From positions 2,046,001 through 2,110,000 of the forward strand of contig CAWGQE010000003.1 in assembly GCA_963824705.1 (NCBI GenBank): a stretch of DNA of 64,000 nucleotides, given 5' to 3'. Within the stretch, counting starts at the first letter, position 1; each line of letters begins with the position of its first letter. Under the pieces are notes generated by a model that worked only from the letters and a program-made list of their open reading frames with translations, did not search any database and was not told where the DNA came from. This DNA comes from VRUE01 sp963824705 (GTDB taxonomy: Bacteria; Actinomycetota; Thermoleophilia; Solirubrobacterales; 70-9). Shown here piece by piece: positions 1 to 8,680 of this stretch. Both the position numbers and the translations under genes were made by a program.

Positions 1-1320
1 GTAGAGGACTTCGTCGAGGCGCTCCGGGTCGGCCTCGTCCTTGGCCAACTCCCACGGGCGGGTCTCCTCGACGTAGCGATTGAGACGGCGGACCAGCTTC
101 CAGGCCTCCTCCAGGGCCTGGGTCAGCTCGGCCCGGTCGAGCAGCTCGCTGAAGCGGCCGACGACGCCTTCGAAGTCCTCGGCCAGCACGGCATCGACCT
201 GGGCCTCTGGGACGACGCCGTCGCGGTAGCGCTCGACCATCGCGAGTACGCGGCTGGCGAGGTTGCCGAAGTCGTTGGCCAGCTCGGTCTCATAGCGGGC
301 CTCGAAGCCTTCGGTAGAGATCGAGCCGTCCTGGCCGAAGCTGACCTCGCGGAAGCAGTAGAAGCGCAGCGCGTCGGCACCGAAGCGCTCGATCGCCTCG
401 AAGGGGTCGAGCACGTTGCCGAGCGACTTCGACATCTTTTTCTCGCCCATCATCAGATAGCCGTGGATCGCCATGCGCTGCGGCGGCTCGAGGTCCGCCG
501 CCCAGAGCAGCGCTGGCCAGATCACCGCGTGGAACTTGAGGATGTCCTTGGCCATCACGTGCAGGCTCGCCGGCCAGAAGCGCTCGGTCAGGTCCTCCCC
601 CTCGCGGGCGAAGGTGAGCGCGGTGACGTAGTTGAGCAGCGCGTCGAACCACACGTACATCCGCTGCTCGGGGTCCCAGGGCAGCCGCATCCCCCACTTC
701 AGCTTCGGCCGCGAGAGCGAGACGTCCTCGAGTCCGCCCTTGATGAAGGAGACGGCCTCGTTGCGGCGGAAGTCGGGGACGACGAAGTCGGGACGCTCCT
801 CGTAGAGCGTTTCGAGCCGCTCCTGAAACGCGGAGAGGCGGAAGAACCAGTTCTCCTCGCGCACCTTCTCGAGCGGGATCTCGTGGATCGGGCAGGTCTG
901 GCCAGGGCCGAGCTCGCGCTCGGTTTTGAAGTCGGCGCAGCGCGGGCAGTACCAGCCTTCGTAGGTGCCCTTGTCGACCCAGCCGTTGTCGTAGACCCGC
1001 TGAATGATCTCGGCGACCTTCGCGGCGTGACGCGGGTCGGAGGTGCGGATGAAGAAGTCGTTGGTCGCGTCGATGATCGGCATCAGCGCTTCGAACTTGG
1101 CCGCGTTGCGGTCGGCCAGCTCCTGCGGCGTCACGCCCTCGCGCTCGGCCGCCAGCTCGACCGGCTCGCCGTGCTCGTCGGTGCCGGTGAGGAAGAAGAC
1201 GTCCGCCCCTCGCTGGCGCATATGGCGGGCGAGGACGTCGGCCGCCAGCGTCGAGTAGGCATGGCCGAGATGGGGCTCGGCATTGACGTAGTAGATCGGC
1301 GTGGTGACGTAGTAGGCCAT
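1..1320 (-). CDS. metG: Methionyl-tRNA synthetase, 3' end outside window
   Basis: Charges tRNA-Met with methionine in the cytoplasm. I read 440 codons from an ATG at 1320 with no stop before the window edge, so the C-terminal anticodon-binding part is cut off. The start MAYYVTTPIYYVNAEPHLGH contains the class I HIGH-type motif (HLGH). A zinc-binding CPRC...CPIH segment follows around residues 130-155, and KMSKS lies near residue 300 (GEKKMSKSLGN). It is divergent from the small secreted gene at 1539, with about 220 bp between them. Identity is clear; the missing end only means the full length is unknown. Confidence 0.97.
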   Translation of the reverse strand, partial: MAYYVTTPIYYVNAEPHLGHAYSTLAADVLARHMRQRGADVFFLTGTDEHGEPVELAAEREGVTPQELADRNAAKFEALMPIIDATNDFFIRTSDPRHAAKVAEIIQRVYDNGWVDKGTYEGWYCPRCADFKTERELGPGQTCPIHEIPLEKVREENWFFRLSAFQERLETLYEERPDFVVPDFRRNEAVSFIKGGLEDVSLSRPKLKWGMRLPWDPEQRMYVWFDALLNYVTALTFAREGEDLTERFWPASLHVMAKDILKFHAVIWPALLWAADLEPPQRMAIHGYLMMGEKKMSKSLGNVLDPFEAIERFGADALRFYCFREVSFGQDGSISTEGFEARYETELANDFGNLASRVLAMVERYRDGVVPEAQVDAVLAEDFEGVVGRFSELLDRAELTQALEEAWKLVRRLNRYVEETRPWELAKDEADPERLDEVLY

Positions 1321-1538
1321 CTACCCCAGGCTATCTGCGCGGTCCACGGCCGGGCCGGCTCCGATCAACGGACCCGTCGCAGCAGCTCACGGCATCGAGG
1401 TGATCTACACCCATCCAACACTAATTTGATAAATACAATAGTACGTAATTTCCAAGCATTTTCCGATAGTGTGCCCCGCGATTCAAGATCTTTGAACGTT
1501 GCACGGTGCGTAAGCAAGTGCACATACGAGGGGGAGAA
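1321..1538. promoter_or_regulatory. Divergent intergenic region with AT-rich tract
   Basis: This 218-bp gap separates metG (minus) from the secreted-protein gene (plus). The stretch from about 1420 to 1500 is far more AT-rich than its surroundings (CTAATTTGATAAATACAATA is typical), the kind of sequence that could hold promoters. I cannot assign -35/-10 boxes with confidence. GGGGGAGA just before 1539 is a strong ribosome binding site and sets the start of the plus-strand gene. Confidence 0.4.
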
Positions 1539-2132
1539 ATGAGGAAGCTGCTAGTCGGCTTGACGATGTCCATCGCCGGTCTGCTCTTAGTTCCACTGTC
1601 GGCAAGTGCCGCCGAATTTGAAACCTTTGTCGGCTGCGATGCATTATCTGCGAACCCGGTTCCGGCGGAAGTGTGTGTGCTGGGAGATTCCCCGGGTGCT
1701 TTCTTCGAATCAGATACCGAAGTGGAATATGAAGTCTGCGTCGAATTGCCAAACGGGGAAGAACTCTGCAGCGAAGAAGAACTTGCTGAAGCAGCAGTCC
1801 TGTACGTCAACGAATTGCCCAGCAGCCAGACGGGCAACTACTTCGTCTCCTGGTGGGTCGAAGGCGTCGAAGTCGATTTCTGGGAATTTCGGGTCGACTC
1901 GCCACCGCCTCCGCCACCCCCACCGCCAGTGATTACGTCCGCCCCCGCGCCCGCACCGGTGATCTCCCCGCCACCCACCGTTCCTTCCGGTCCCTCCGCG
2001 GCGTGCCTGAAGGCTCGGCACCGTGTAAACAAGCTCAAGAGCCAGCTGCGGAAAGCCGAGGGACACAAACGGATCGTCAAGATCCGGGCAGAGCTTCGAG
2101 GCGCGCAAGCCGGGATAAGGCGCGCATGCTGA
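1539..2132 (+). CDS. Small secreted protein, Pro-rich linker, basic C-terminus
   Basis: Unknown function; 197 aa. The ATG at 1539 follows GGGGGAGA at good spacing; a GTG at 1506 is in frame but has no such site. Residues 1-24 form a signal peptide ending LSASAAEF. An acidic Glu-rich domain with Cys pairs (CDALS, CVLGD, CVELPNGEELC) follows. Then comes a run of prolines (about residues 125-155) and a basic tail with Lys/Arg-rich heptad character and a final Cys. It may be a cell-surface adhesin-like or envelope-spanning protein, but this is inference. Base composition and GAA codon preference differ from the flanking housekeeping genes. Confidence 0.75.
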   Translation: MRKLLVGLTMSIAGLLLVPLSASAAEFETFVGCDALSANPVPAEVCVLGDSPGAFFESDTEVEYEVCVELPNGEELCSEEELAEAAVLYVNELPSSQTGNYFVSWWVEGVEVDFWEFRVDSPPPPPPPPPVITSAPAPAPVISPPPTVPSGPSAACLKARHRVNKLKSQLRKAEGHKRIVKIRAELRGAQAGIRRAC

Positions 2133-2151
2133 ACGAGGCGCCGCAGACTGA

Positions 2152-2979
2152 TTACTTGCGTGGCTCGCGGCCGGTCAGCGCCCGGTAGAGATCGTTCGCC
2201 CGCGTGCCGGTCAGCGCCGCGACGACGCTGGCGGCGGCACGGGGGCGGGCGCCCGACTGGACCAGGTGACGTAGCGCGTCGACGGCGAAGCCGACGTCTT
2301 TGTCGTGGTCGTCTGCGGATGCGGGCGCGATCACCAGCACGATCTCGCCTTTGACGTCGCCACGGAAGCGACGGGCCAGCTCGGCCAGCGTGCTGCGCGA
2401 GACCTCCTCGTGCATCTTGGTCAGCTCGCGGCAGACCGCGGCCGGGCGGTCGGGGGCGATCGCCGCCAGGGCGGCGAGCGAGTCGCCCACCCGGCGCGGC
2501 GACTCGAAGGCGACCACCGTCTCGGTCGAGCGCAGCACCCGCTCCATCTCACCGGAGCGCTTCGGCAGGAAACCCTCGAAGCGCCAGCGGTCGGTGGGCA
2601 GACCGGAGGCGACCAGGGCAACCGGCACCACCGAGGGGCCCGGCAGCACGGTCACCTCGAGGTTGCGTTCGATGCAGCGGCGGATCAGGCGGAAGCCGGG
2701 GTCGGAGATCGCCGGCATGCCGGCGTCGGAGACGAGGGCGACGTTCTCGCCGCGTTCGATCCGCTGCGCCAGCTCGATCGCCCGCGGCGCTTCGTTGCCC
2801 TCGTGGATCGAGATCAGCTGCGGGGCCGGCCGGATGCCGAGCTTGTCGAGCAGGCCGCCGGTGCGGCGCGTGTCCTCGCAGGCGATGTAGTCGGCGGCGA
2901 CCAGCGCGTCGCGCACGCGGATCGTGATGTCGTCGAGGTTGCCGATCGGGGTCGGGCAGACGATCAGCGACCCCGGCAT
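2152..2979 (-). CDS. rsmI: 16S rRNA (cytidine-1402-2'-O)-methyltransferase
   Basis: RsmI uses SAM to methylate the 2'-hydroxyl of C1402 in the 16S rRNA decoding centre. The 275-aa protein has the usual length. It carries the family signatures PTPIGNLDDIT near the N-terminus, ACEDTR near residue 35, and SDAGMPAISDPG near residue 85, which belong to the tetrapyrrole methylase fold. The ATG at 2979 shares one base with the stop of the upstream ROK kinase (TGATG), so the two are probably translated as a coupled pair. Confidence 0.95.
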   Translation of the reverse strand: MPGSLIVCPTPIGNLDDITIRVRDALVAADYIACEDTRRTGGLLDKLGIRPAPQLISIHEGNEAPRAIELAQRIERGENVALVSDAGMPAISDPGFRLIRRCIERNLEVTVLPGPSVVPVALVASGLPTDRWRFEGFLPKRSGEMERVLRSTETVVAFESPRRVGDSLAALAAIAPDRPAAVCRELTKMHEEVSRSTLAELARRFRGDVKGEIVLVIAPASADDHDKDVGFAVDALRHLVQSGARPRAAASVVAALTGTRANDLYRALTGREPRK

Positions 2980-3944
2980 CAGCCTTCCTGCTCCGCTTCC
3001 AGCTCGATCCGCGCCATCGCGGCGGCGCCGATCATCCCCGCGTCTTCGCCCAGCTCGGCGGGGACGACCGGGGTGCTGTTCATCGGCCGCAGCGCCCGCG
3101 CTTCGAGCTCGCGGCGGGCGGGCGCGAGCAGCAGCTCGCCGGCGGCGATCACGCCGCCGCCGATGACGATCACTTCCGGCTCGAAGATGTTGGCGAAGCT
3201 GGCGAGGGCGACGCCGAGGCGGCTGCCGACCAGGTCGAAGACGCCGATCGCCGTCTCGTCGCCTTCCTGGGCCGCGACGGTGACCACTTTGCCGTCGATC
3301 CCGCTGCCCGCGGCGAGCAGCTTGCCCAGCGCGGAGTCAGGGTTGCTTTCCGCGGCGGCGCGGCCTTCGCGGCCCAGCGCGGTTCCGGAGGCGAGAGTCT
3401 CGACGCAGCCGTGACCGGGACAGTTGCCCTGACAGGCCGGGCCGTCCAGTTGGATCGCCACGTGGCCGAGCTCGGCACCGGCCCCGGTCGAACCGCGGTA
3501 GATCTCGCCGCCGAGGATGAGCCCGCCGCCGATCCCGGTGCCGATCGTCAGCATCACCGCGTTCTCGGCCCCGCGGGCGGCGCCGAAGAGATGCTCGGCG
3601 AGAGCGGCGACATTGGCGTCGTTGTCGACGAAGGTGGGCAGGCCGGTCCGCTCGACGACGAGATCGCGGATCGGCAGATTCTCGATCGGCAGGTTGACCG
3701 CCGCCACCGCCAGGCCCTTCTCGTGGTCGATCGTCGCCGGGATTCCCATCCCGACCGCTTTGATCCCGGGCCGCTGCGACCGCGCCTCGGAGACCTCGCG
3801 AACCAGTAGCTCGACCAGCTCCCCCTCGCTCTCCCCGGCGGAGCGCTCACGACTCTCCCAGACCGTCTTGGAGTCGCCGTCGAGGACGCCGAGCAGCATC
3901 TTAGTGCCACCCAGATCGACCCCTATCGCTTCGGCCTGGCTCAT
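2979..3944 (-). CDS. ROK-family sugar kinase, likely glucokinase
   Basis: Probably phosphorylates glucose or another hexose using ATP in the cytoplasm. I chose the ATG at 3944 (MSQAEAIGVDLGGTKM), giving 321 aa; the open frame continues far upstream but without protein-like sequence. The N-terminal DLGGTK phosphate-binding motif, the DNDAN catalytic region, TIGTGIGGG, and the ROK zinc motif CQGNCPGHGCVE are all present. The last 90 residues contain EPEVIVIGGGVI, typical of the family. The gene is followed directly by rsmI. ROK proteins can also be ManNAc kinases; the absence of an N-terminal HTH makes a repressor role unlikely. Confidence 0.88.
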   Translation of the reverse strand: MSQAEAIGVDLGGTKMLLGVLDGDSKTVWESRERSAGESEGELVELLVREVSEARSQRPGIKAVGMGIPATIDHEKGLAVAAVNLPIENLPIRDLVVERTGLPTFVDNDANVAALAEHLFGAARGAENAVMLTIGTGIGGGLILGGEIYRGSTGAGAELGHVAIQLDGPACQGNCPGHGCVETLASGTALGREGRAAAESNPDSALGKLLAAGSGIDGKVVTVAAQEGDETAIGVFDLVGSRLGVALASFANIFEPEVIVIGGGVIAAGELLLAPARRELEARALRPMNSTPVVPAELGEDAGMIGAAAMARIELEAEQEG

Positions 3945-4004
3945 CTCTTTTCGCAACTCTTGGCGCGGGCGACCGCGGTCATCGGCATGATTCCGGAGTC
4001 TTTC

Positions 4005-5237
4005 ATGGCAAACGATGGCGAGCAGCGGCCCCCCGAGCCGCCCGACTACAAGGTCTACCGAGCCCGCCGGGGGTTCTTCTCGCGCTTCCGCAAGCCCGAC
4101 CTCTCCGGCCTGCGCGAGCGCGACTGGCATGCACCGAAAATGCCGAAGCTGCCCGACCGGCCCGGGCGCGAGCGCGGCCCGCGGACGCCCCGCCCCGGCC
4201 TGGGGCGGGCGCTGAAATGGGTCGGCCTGGCGGCGCTGGGCTGGATCCTGCTCAGCTTCCTCGCCTTCGCCGTCTCCGCCCAGCTGCAGACCTTCAAGCT
4301 CTCCGGCGAAGCCAAGTCCGCCCTGCACGGCAATCCCTTCCTGCTGCCCAGCGCGCAGACGATCCTCGTAATGGGCACCGACGCCCGCCCGCCCGACACC
4401 AAGGAACCCGGGGCTGCGCCCTCGCAAGAATGCTTCGAACAGCAGGAGCACGGCGACTCGCCGCACGGGCACTGCTCGCAGGGCGAATTCCGCGCCGACA
4501 CGCTGATGCTGATCCGCGCCGGCGGCGGCGCCTTCCGCAAACTCTCGATCCCGCGCGACAGCTATGCCGAAATCCCCGGCCAAAGCCCGCAGAAGATCAA
4601 TGCCGCCTTCGCATTCGGCGGGGCGAAAGCGCAGATCGAAGCGGTCGAAAACTTCCTCGGGATCGAAATCGACCACGTCGCGATCGTCGACTTCACCGGC
4701 TTCGAAGACCTGATCGACGCGGTCGGCGGCGTCAAGGTCGACGTGCCCCACAAGCTCTGCGCCGATATCGCCGGCGGCGCCGGGGGCGGCCAGGGCGGCT
4801 TCACGCTGCGGATGGGAAAGGGCGAGAACACCCTTGACGGCGAAAAGGCGCTGATCTACTCGCGCATCCGCGAGCCCAGCGAATGCCCCGGCCCCGGCAA
4901 GAGCGCCTACACGCTCGGCTACGACGACCTCGACCGCGAGAAGGCGCAGCAGGCGGTGATCGCCGGCATCAAGGACCGTCTCACCGACCCCCTTCGCGTC
5001 CCCTACAACTTCATCCACGGCCCGATCATCGGCTGGGACGCGCCGAAGGCGTTCGTCAGCGACATGGGCTTCTTCACGATGCCGCAGCTGATCCTCTCCG
5101 CGGCGATCAGCGGCGAAGGCAAGGCCGACGTCCTCTGCAGCGGCGCCAACTCCGGCTGTGAGCCGGGACCGGACGGCTCGATCGAAGTGCCGGACTCCGA
5201 GCGCCGCCGCGCCGTCAAGAAGCTGCTCGGCGAATAA
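4005..5237 (+). CDS. LytR-CpsA-Psr (LCP) family cell-wall glycopolymer ligase
   Basis: LCP proteins transfer lipid-linked glycopolymers to peptidoglycan outside the membrane. The start at 4005 (MANDGEQ) has GGAG eight bases upstream; longer in-frame starts at 3960 and 3987 are weaker. Residues 1-68 are a cytoplasmic Pro/Arg-rich tail, about 70-92 a membrane segment, and the rest extracellular. LCP hallmarks are TILVMGTDARP, the Arg-Asp motif RADTLMLIR, LSIPRDSY, KINAAF, and YSRIREP followed by DLDREKAQQ, which supply the Asp/Arg residues that bind pyrophosphate lipids. A Cys pair around residues 144-164 could form a disulfide. Divergent from the ROK gene; convergent with the zinc ribbon gene. 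Confidence 0.93.
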   Translation: MANDGEQRPPEPPDYKVYRARRGFFSRFRKPDLSGLRERDWHAPKMPKLPDRPGRERGPRTPRPGLGRALKWVGLAALGWILLSFLAFAVSAQLQTFKLSGEAKSALHGNPFLLPSAQTILVMGTDARPPDTKEPGAAPSQECFEQQEHGDSPHGHCSQGEFRADTLMLIRAGGGAFRKLSIPRDSYAEIPGQSPQKINAAFAFGGAKAQIEAVENFLGIEIDHVAIVDFTGFEDLIDAVGGVKVDVPHKLCADIAGGAGGGQGGFTLRMGKGENTLDGEKALIYSRIREPSECPGPGKSAYTLGYDDLDREKAQQAVIAGIKDRLTDPLRVPYNFIHGPIIGWDAPKAFVSDMGFFTMPQLILSAAISGEGKADVLCSGANSGCEPGPDGSIEVPDSERRRAVKKLLGE

Positions 5238-5257
5238 ATCGACTTCTGTCTCCTTGA

Positions 5258-5273
5258 TGACCCCATAGGGTCA
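5258..5273. terminator. Short palindrome between convergent genes
   Basis: TGACCC-CATA-GGGTCA is a perfect 6-bp stem with a 4-base loop, midway between the LCP stop (5237) and the FmdB stop (5294). On the plus strand it is followed by AAAAAGG rather than T, so it is not a textbook intrinsic terminator in that direction; read on the minus strand, the A-run instead lies before the stem. Its position suggests a bidirectional stop signal. Confidence 0.4.
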
Positions 5274-5293
5274 AAAAGGCGACAAATCTCCGC

Positions 5294-5614
5294 TCAGTCG
5301 GAGGTCGCCGTGGTCGTCGGCTTCGAGTCGCTCGACTTCGACTCCGAGGGCTTCGAGTCGGAGGAGTCCTTCGAGCTCTCGGTTGAGCCCCCCTCGGATG
5401 AGCTGCCGTCTGAAGAACTGCCGTTAGCTCCGGTCTTCTTCTTGCCGTAGTCGGTGTTGTGGAAGCCAGAGCCCTTGAAGTGGATCGCTACGGGGTGCAG
5501 GACGCGCTCGGCGGGGGCGCCGCACTCCTGGCACTCGGTCAGCGCCTCGTCGCTCATCCGCTGGATCACGTCGAAGACGTGGCCGTTGGTGCATTTGTAC
5601 TCGTAGATCGGCAT
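5294..5614 (-). CDS. FmdB-type zinc ribbon protein
   Basis: A 106-aa putative regulatory protein of unknown partner. The N-terminal 55 residues form the FmdB zinc ribbon: MPIYEYKCTNGHVF and CQECGAPAERVLHP. Likely zinc ligands are Cys8, His12, Cys28 and Cys31; the common second Cys of the first knuckle is replaced by the CxxGH form. After KGSGFHNTDYG the protein becomes a low-complexity Ser/Glu/Lys/Asp tail ending TTTATSD. It is divergent from glyS with only 37 bp between the starts, so the two probably share a promoter region. Confidence 0.88.
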   Translation of the reverse strand: MPIYEYKCTNGHVFDVIQRMSDEALTECQECGAPAERVLHPVAIHFKGSGFHNTDYGKKKTGANGSSSDGSSSEGGSTESSKDSSDSKPSESKSSDSKPTTTATSD

Positions 5615-5651
5615 GAAGGTGGGCGATTATCGCAGCCGGTACGGTTCAGCC

Positions 5652-7043
5652 ATGGCAAGCGCCGGGCAGGAGACGCGCAGCACCGAGACCTCGATGGAGG
5701 AGATCGTCGCTCTCTGCAAGCGGCGCGGCTTCGTCTTTCCCTCCTCGGAGATCTACGGCGGCCTCGGCTCGACCTACGACTACGGCCACTACGGCGTGCT
5801 GCTGAAGAACAACGTCAAGGCCGAGTGGTGGCGGGCAATGCTGCAGGAGCGCGACGACATCGTCGCGCTCGACTCGGCGATCCTCCAGCACCCGCGGGTC
5901 TGGGAGGCATCGGGCCACCTGGAGGGCTTTACCGACCCGCTGGTGCAGTGCCTGGGCAAGTGCAAGCGGCGCTGGCGCGAGGACCATCTGCACGAGGCGG
6001 TCGAGGCGGAAGGTGGCGATCCCACCGCGGAGCTGCGTTGTCCGGAGTGCGGCGGCGAGCTGTCGGAGCCACGCCAGTTCAACCTGATGTTCGAGACCCA
6101 CGTCGGTCCGGTGGCGGGCGAGGGGTCGGAGGTCTACCTGCGGCCGGAGACCGCGCAGGGCATCTTCATCAACTTCAAGAACGTGCTCGGCTTCGCTCGC
6201 AAGAAGCCGCCGTTCGGGATCGCCCAGATAGGCAAGTCCTTCCGCAACGAGATCACCCCCGGCAACTTCATCTTCCGAACGCGCGAGTTCGAGCAGATGG
6301 AGATGGAGTTCTTCGTCCCCCCCGCCGAAGCCGAAAAGTGGCACAAGATCTGGATGGAGGAGCGCGAGCGCTGGTACACCGACCTCGGCATCCGTCCCGA
6401 CCTGCTGCGGGTGCGCGCCCACGGCGCCGACGAGCTCTCGCACTACTCCTCGGCGACGAGCGACATCGAGTACCTCTTCCCGATCGGCTGGTCGGAGCTC
6501 GAGGGGATCGCCAACCGCGGCGACTTCGACCTCACCCAGCACGCCAAATTCAGCGGCGAGAAGCTCGAGTACTTCGACCAGCAGACCAAAGAGCGCTACG
6601 TCCCCCACGTGATCGAGCCGGCCGCCGGCGCGGACCGGGCGACGCTCGCCTTCCTCGTCGACTCCTACGAGGTCGAGGAGGTCGAGGGGCGCGAGCGCAC
6701 CGTACTGCGCCTCCACCCCCGCCTGGCGCCGGTCAAGGTGGCGATCCTGCCCCTCGTCTCCAAGCAGGGCATGCCGGAGAAAGCCCGCGAGATCTTCCAA
6801 GAGGTGCGCCGCCGCATGCCCGCCGAGTTCGACGAGGGCGGCTCGATCGGCAAGCGCTACCGCCGCCAGGACGAGATCGGCACCCCCTGGGGCATCACCG
6901 TCGACCACCAGACGATGGAAGACGACACCGTCACCCTCCGCGACCGCGACTCCCTGGAGCAGACGCGGGTCCCGATCGAGGGTCTGGCTGACGACCTCGC
7001 GAACCGCCTCGCCCAGCCCTGGCGCAGCCCAAAGCTTGACTGA
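5652..7043 (+). CDS. glyS: Glycyl-tRNA synthetase, alpha2 type
   Basis: Class II aminoacyl-tRNA synthetase that charges tRNA-Gly. From the ATG at 5652 it has 463 aa, normal for the single-chain dimeric type. Visible landmarks are VALCKRRGFVFPSSEIYGG near the N-terminus, RPETAQGIFINFKNV, motif 2 FRNEITPGNFIFRTREFEQM, and C-terminal anticodon-binding-domain sequence LAPVKVAILPL followed by DEIGTPWGITVDHQT. A Cys pair CPECGGE sits in the insertion region near residues 130-135. The ribosome binding site is poor; an alternative ATG at 5694 (MEEIVALCK) would still retain the whole catalytic domain. Confidence 0.95.
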   Translation: MASAGQETRSTETSMEEIVALCKRRGFVFPSSEIYGGLGSTYDYGHYGVLLKNNVKAEWWRAMLQERDDIVALDSAILQHPRVWEASGHLEGFTDPLVQCLGKCKRRWREDHLHEAVEAEGGDPTAELRCPECGGELSEPRQFNLMFETHVGPVAGEGSEVYLRPETAQGIFINFKNVLGFARKKPPFGIAQIGKSFRNEITPGNFIFRTREFEQMEMEFFVPPAEAEKWHKIWMEERERWYTDLGIRPDLLRVRAHGADELSHYSSATSDIEYLFPIGWSELEGIANRGDFDLTQHAKFSGEKLEYFDQQTKERYVPHVIEPAAGADRATLAFLVDSYEVEEVEGRERTVLRLHPRLAPVKVAILPLVSKQGMPEKAREIFQEVRRRMPAEFDEGGSIGKRYRRQDEIGTPWGITVDHQTMEDDTVTLRDRDSLEQTRVPIEGLADDLANRLAQPWRSPKLD

Positions 7044-7098
7044 GACGCTGGTCGTACCGGTCTAGAGATTGGTTGTTACCAAATGATAGGTTGGCGCC

Positions 7099-7356
7099 AT
7101 GGCGCTTGCCTTGGAGAACCTCGACGAGTCAACCCGCGAGCACATGCTGGCTGAGCTTGATCGGGACGAACAGACGTCTGGAGAGCCCTACATCAGTCCC
7201 CGGTTGAGCCCAGCCGGGGTCGAGGCGTACCCGCAACTCCTCCGCGATGCGATTGCCCGCGGCGACGACAGTACGCTCGAGGCGGAACTGTCGGCACCCG
7301 GGTTCTTCAACGCAACAGAAGCCTACGGACCGGGAAAGCGAAGACGCGCAAAATGA
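7099..7356 (+). CDS. Small hypothetical protein, first half of a two-part module
   Basis: 85 aa, acidic N-terminal helix (MALALENLDESTREHMLAEL) followed by GEPYISPRLSPAGVEAYPQL. I recognise this as resembling a widespread family of small actinobacterial hypothetical proteins, from memory, with no assigned function. In such proteins the sequence normally runs on into a motif like LAEGELNRFFIRGLC. Here that part is in a separate frame starting at 7353, four bases overlapping this stop (ATGA). Because the downstream part is frameshifted, this module may be decaying. Confidence 0.65.
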   Translation: MALALENLDESTREHMLAELDRDEQTSGEPYISPRLSPAGVEAYPQLLRDAIARGDDSTLEAELSAPGFFNATEAYGPGKRRRAK

Positions 7357-7604
7357 ACGTCAGGGCTCCGCAGATATTGGCCGAGGGCGAGTTAAACCGT
7401 TTCTTCATAAGAGGACTTTGCGCCTTGCTCTGCACAAACGGCGGGGCAAAGTAGAGGTCTACAGGGCGCGCCAGTCCTCTTGGGCACGGCCCGAGTCGGA
7501 GGGCGATGATTGGCACCCTCATTGATGCGACAGAGCTCCTTGACGATCTTCGAGGGCATGCGGGAGAGGCACCGTCCCTTCTCCCGGACGTCACTCAGGG
7601 CTGA
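7353..7604 (+). pseudogene. Frameshifted partner of the 7099 gene
   Basis: Translating from the ATG at 7353 gives MNVRAPQILAEGELNRFF then IRGLCAL, but this frame stops at 7452. The protein-like continuation ALHKRRGKVEVYRARQSS, WARPESE lies in the frame one base back from about 7427, and the sequence returns to the first frame near 7500 as MIGTLIDATELLDDLRGH down to a stop at 7602-7604. A one-base loss near 7427 and a one-base gain near 7500 would restore one open frame of about 84 codons. So I call a pseudogene, with sequencing error as the alternative. Confidence 0.6.
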
Positions 7605-7648
7605 GCGTTCGCCTGCGCTGAGATCCGAAAGCGCTGTGGCCAAGCGCC

Positions 7649-8680
7649 TTAGTTCAAGAAGCGGGTGACGTCGGCAGCGTCGGCCTCGAGCGCGGTGGCG
7701 GTCTTCACCGGCAGGGGCTGCAGTGGCTGAAGCTTCACCTCGCCACCGGGGAAACCCCACTTGGCGACCGCTTTGCCTTTGGCCAAGGCAAACGGGTGGA
7801 AGATCCCGTTGCGGGTGACGAGTTGGGTGTGCGGTCCGAGGATGTCTTCGCGGGATGTCCAGCCGAGCAGGACCGGGTCGAAGGCGCCGAGCAGGCGTGG
7901 GGGCGGAAGCTTCTCGACCGGGGGTCGCTTGACGAGACTGACCAGCCCACTTTCCCCCTCCTTCAACTCGGAGCCGATCGCCTGCAGGCCAGCGCGGGCG
8001 TCGCGCAGCGGCAGGCCGGCCCACTTGGCGAGGTCGCGATCGGTTGCAGGTTGGTGGCCCACCAGATATCGACGGGCCAGTTCGGCCAGGGCCTTCTCAC
8101 GGTCGATCGCCGACGCCTCGCCCAGCCAGTCGCGCACGAGGACGTAGGCATGCTGCTTGCCGATCATCGGCCCGCGCACCACAACCCCACGCAGCGCAGC
8201 GAGGAAGAGCAGGTGGATCATCGCCTGGCCGTCGGTTCGCACGCCGGCTGCATCTATCCGCTCGCGCAGCTGGACCCGCGTCAGCGGACCCTCGTCGCCG
8301 AGCGCCCGCTCGATCGTCTCGACCGCCCGCTCGGCCTTGGCCTCGCTCACGCCCTCCTGCCGTAGCCGGCGGACGCTGGAGGTGAAGAGCGGTGGCGTGG
8401 TCAGGGACTGCAGCAGCGGGTAGTCCTCGCCGCGAACCAGATGCAGCGTTCCGCGGTTGAGCCAGGTGACGATCAGCTCGCGCTCCGTCAAGGCACGCTC
8501 GACGTCAGCCGCAGTCAGCCCTTCGGTGCGCGCCCGGATGGCGAGCCTGAAACCGCGCGGATCCTGGCCCTGCACGGCGAGCAGTCGCTGGGCTACGGCA
8601 GCGGGATCGGCCAGTGGCGGCCCGGAGAGGCCCTGCGCCGTCAGGCGCTCGGCAACGGTCGCTCTACTTGGTGGCTTCAA
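7649..8680 (-). CDS. Winged-helix protein, AlkZ/AlkX DNA glycosylase-like
   Basis: 343 aa from a TTG at 8680 (MKPPSRATVAERL). The sequence matches the HTH_42 family that includes AlkZ-type glycosylases, which unhook interstrand crosslinks and remove alkylated bases. The LLAVQGQDP segment near residues 33-41 carries the QxQ motif that AlkZ-like enzymes use, followed by RTEGLTAADVERAL and WLNRGTLHLV. The C-terminal half has LGAFDPVLLGWTSRED. The start overlaps the 3' end of the upstream FKBP gene by 17 bp on the same strand. No shine-dalgarno is obvious at the TTG. Glycosylase activity is inferred from family only. Confidence 0.8.
   Translation of the reverse strand: MKPPSRATVAERLTAQGLSGPPLADPAAVAQRLLAVQGQDPRGFRLAIRARTEGLTAADVERALTERELIVTWLNRGTLHLVRGEDYPLLQSLTTPPLFTSSVRRLRQEGVSEAKAERAVETIERALGDEGPLTRVQLRERIDAAGVRTDGQAMIHLLFLAALRGVVVRGPMIGKQHAYVLVRDWLGEASAIDREKALAELARRYLVGHQPATDRDLAKWAGLPLRDARAGLQAIGSELKEGESGLVSLVKRPPVEKLPPPRLLGAFDPVLLGWTSREDILGPHTQLVTRNGIFHPFALAKGKAVAKWGFPGGEVKLQPLQPLPVKTATALEADAADVTRFLN

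Noticed and set aside
2979..5018. Longer 679-aa version of the ROK kinase
   Set aside because: The added N-terminal sequence lies antisense to the LCP gene and has no ROK features; the DLGGTK motif sits at the normal distance from the ATG at 3944.
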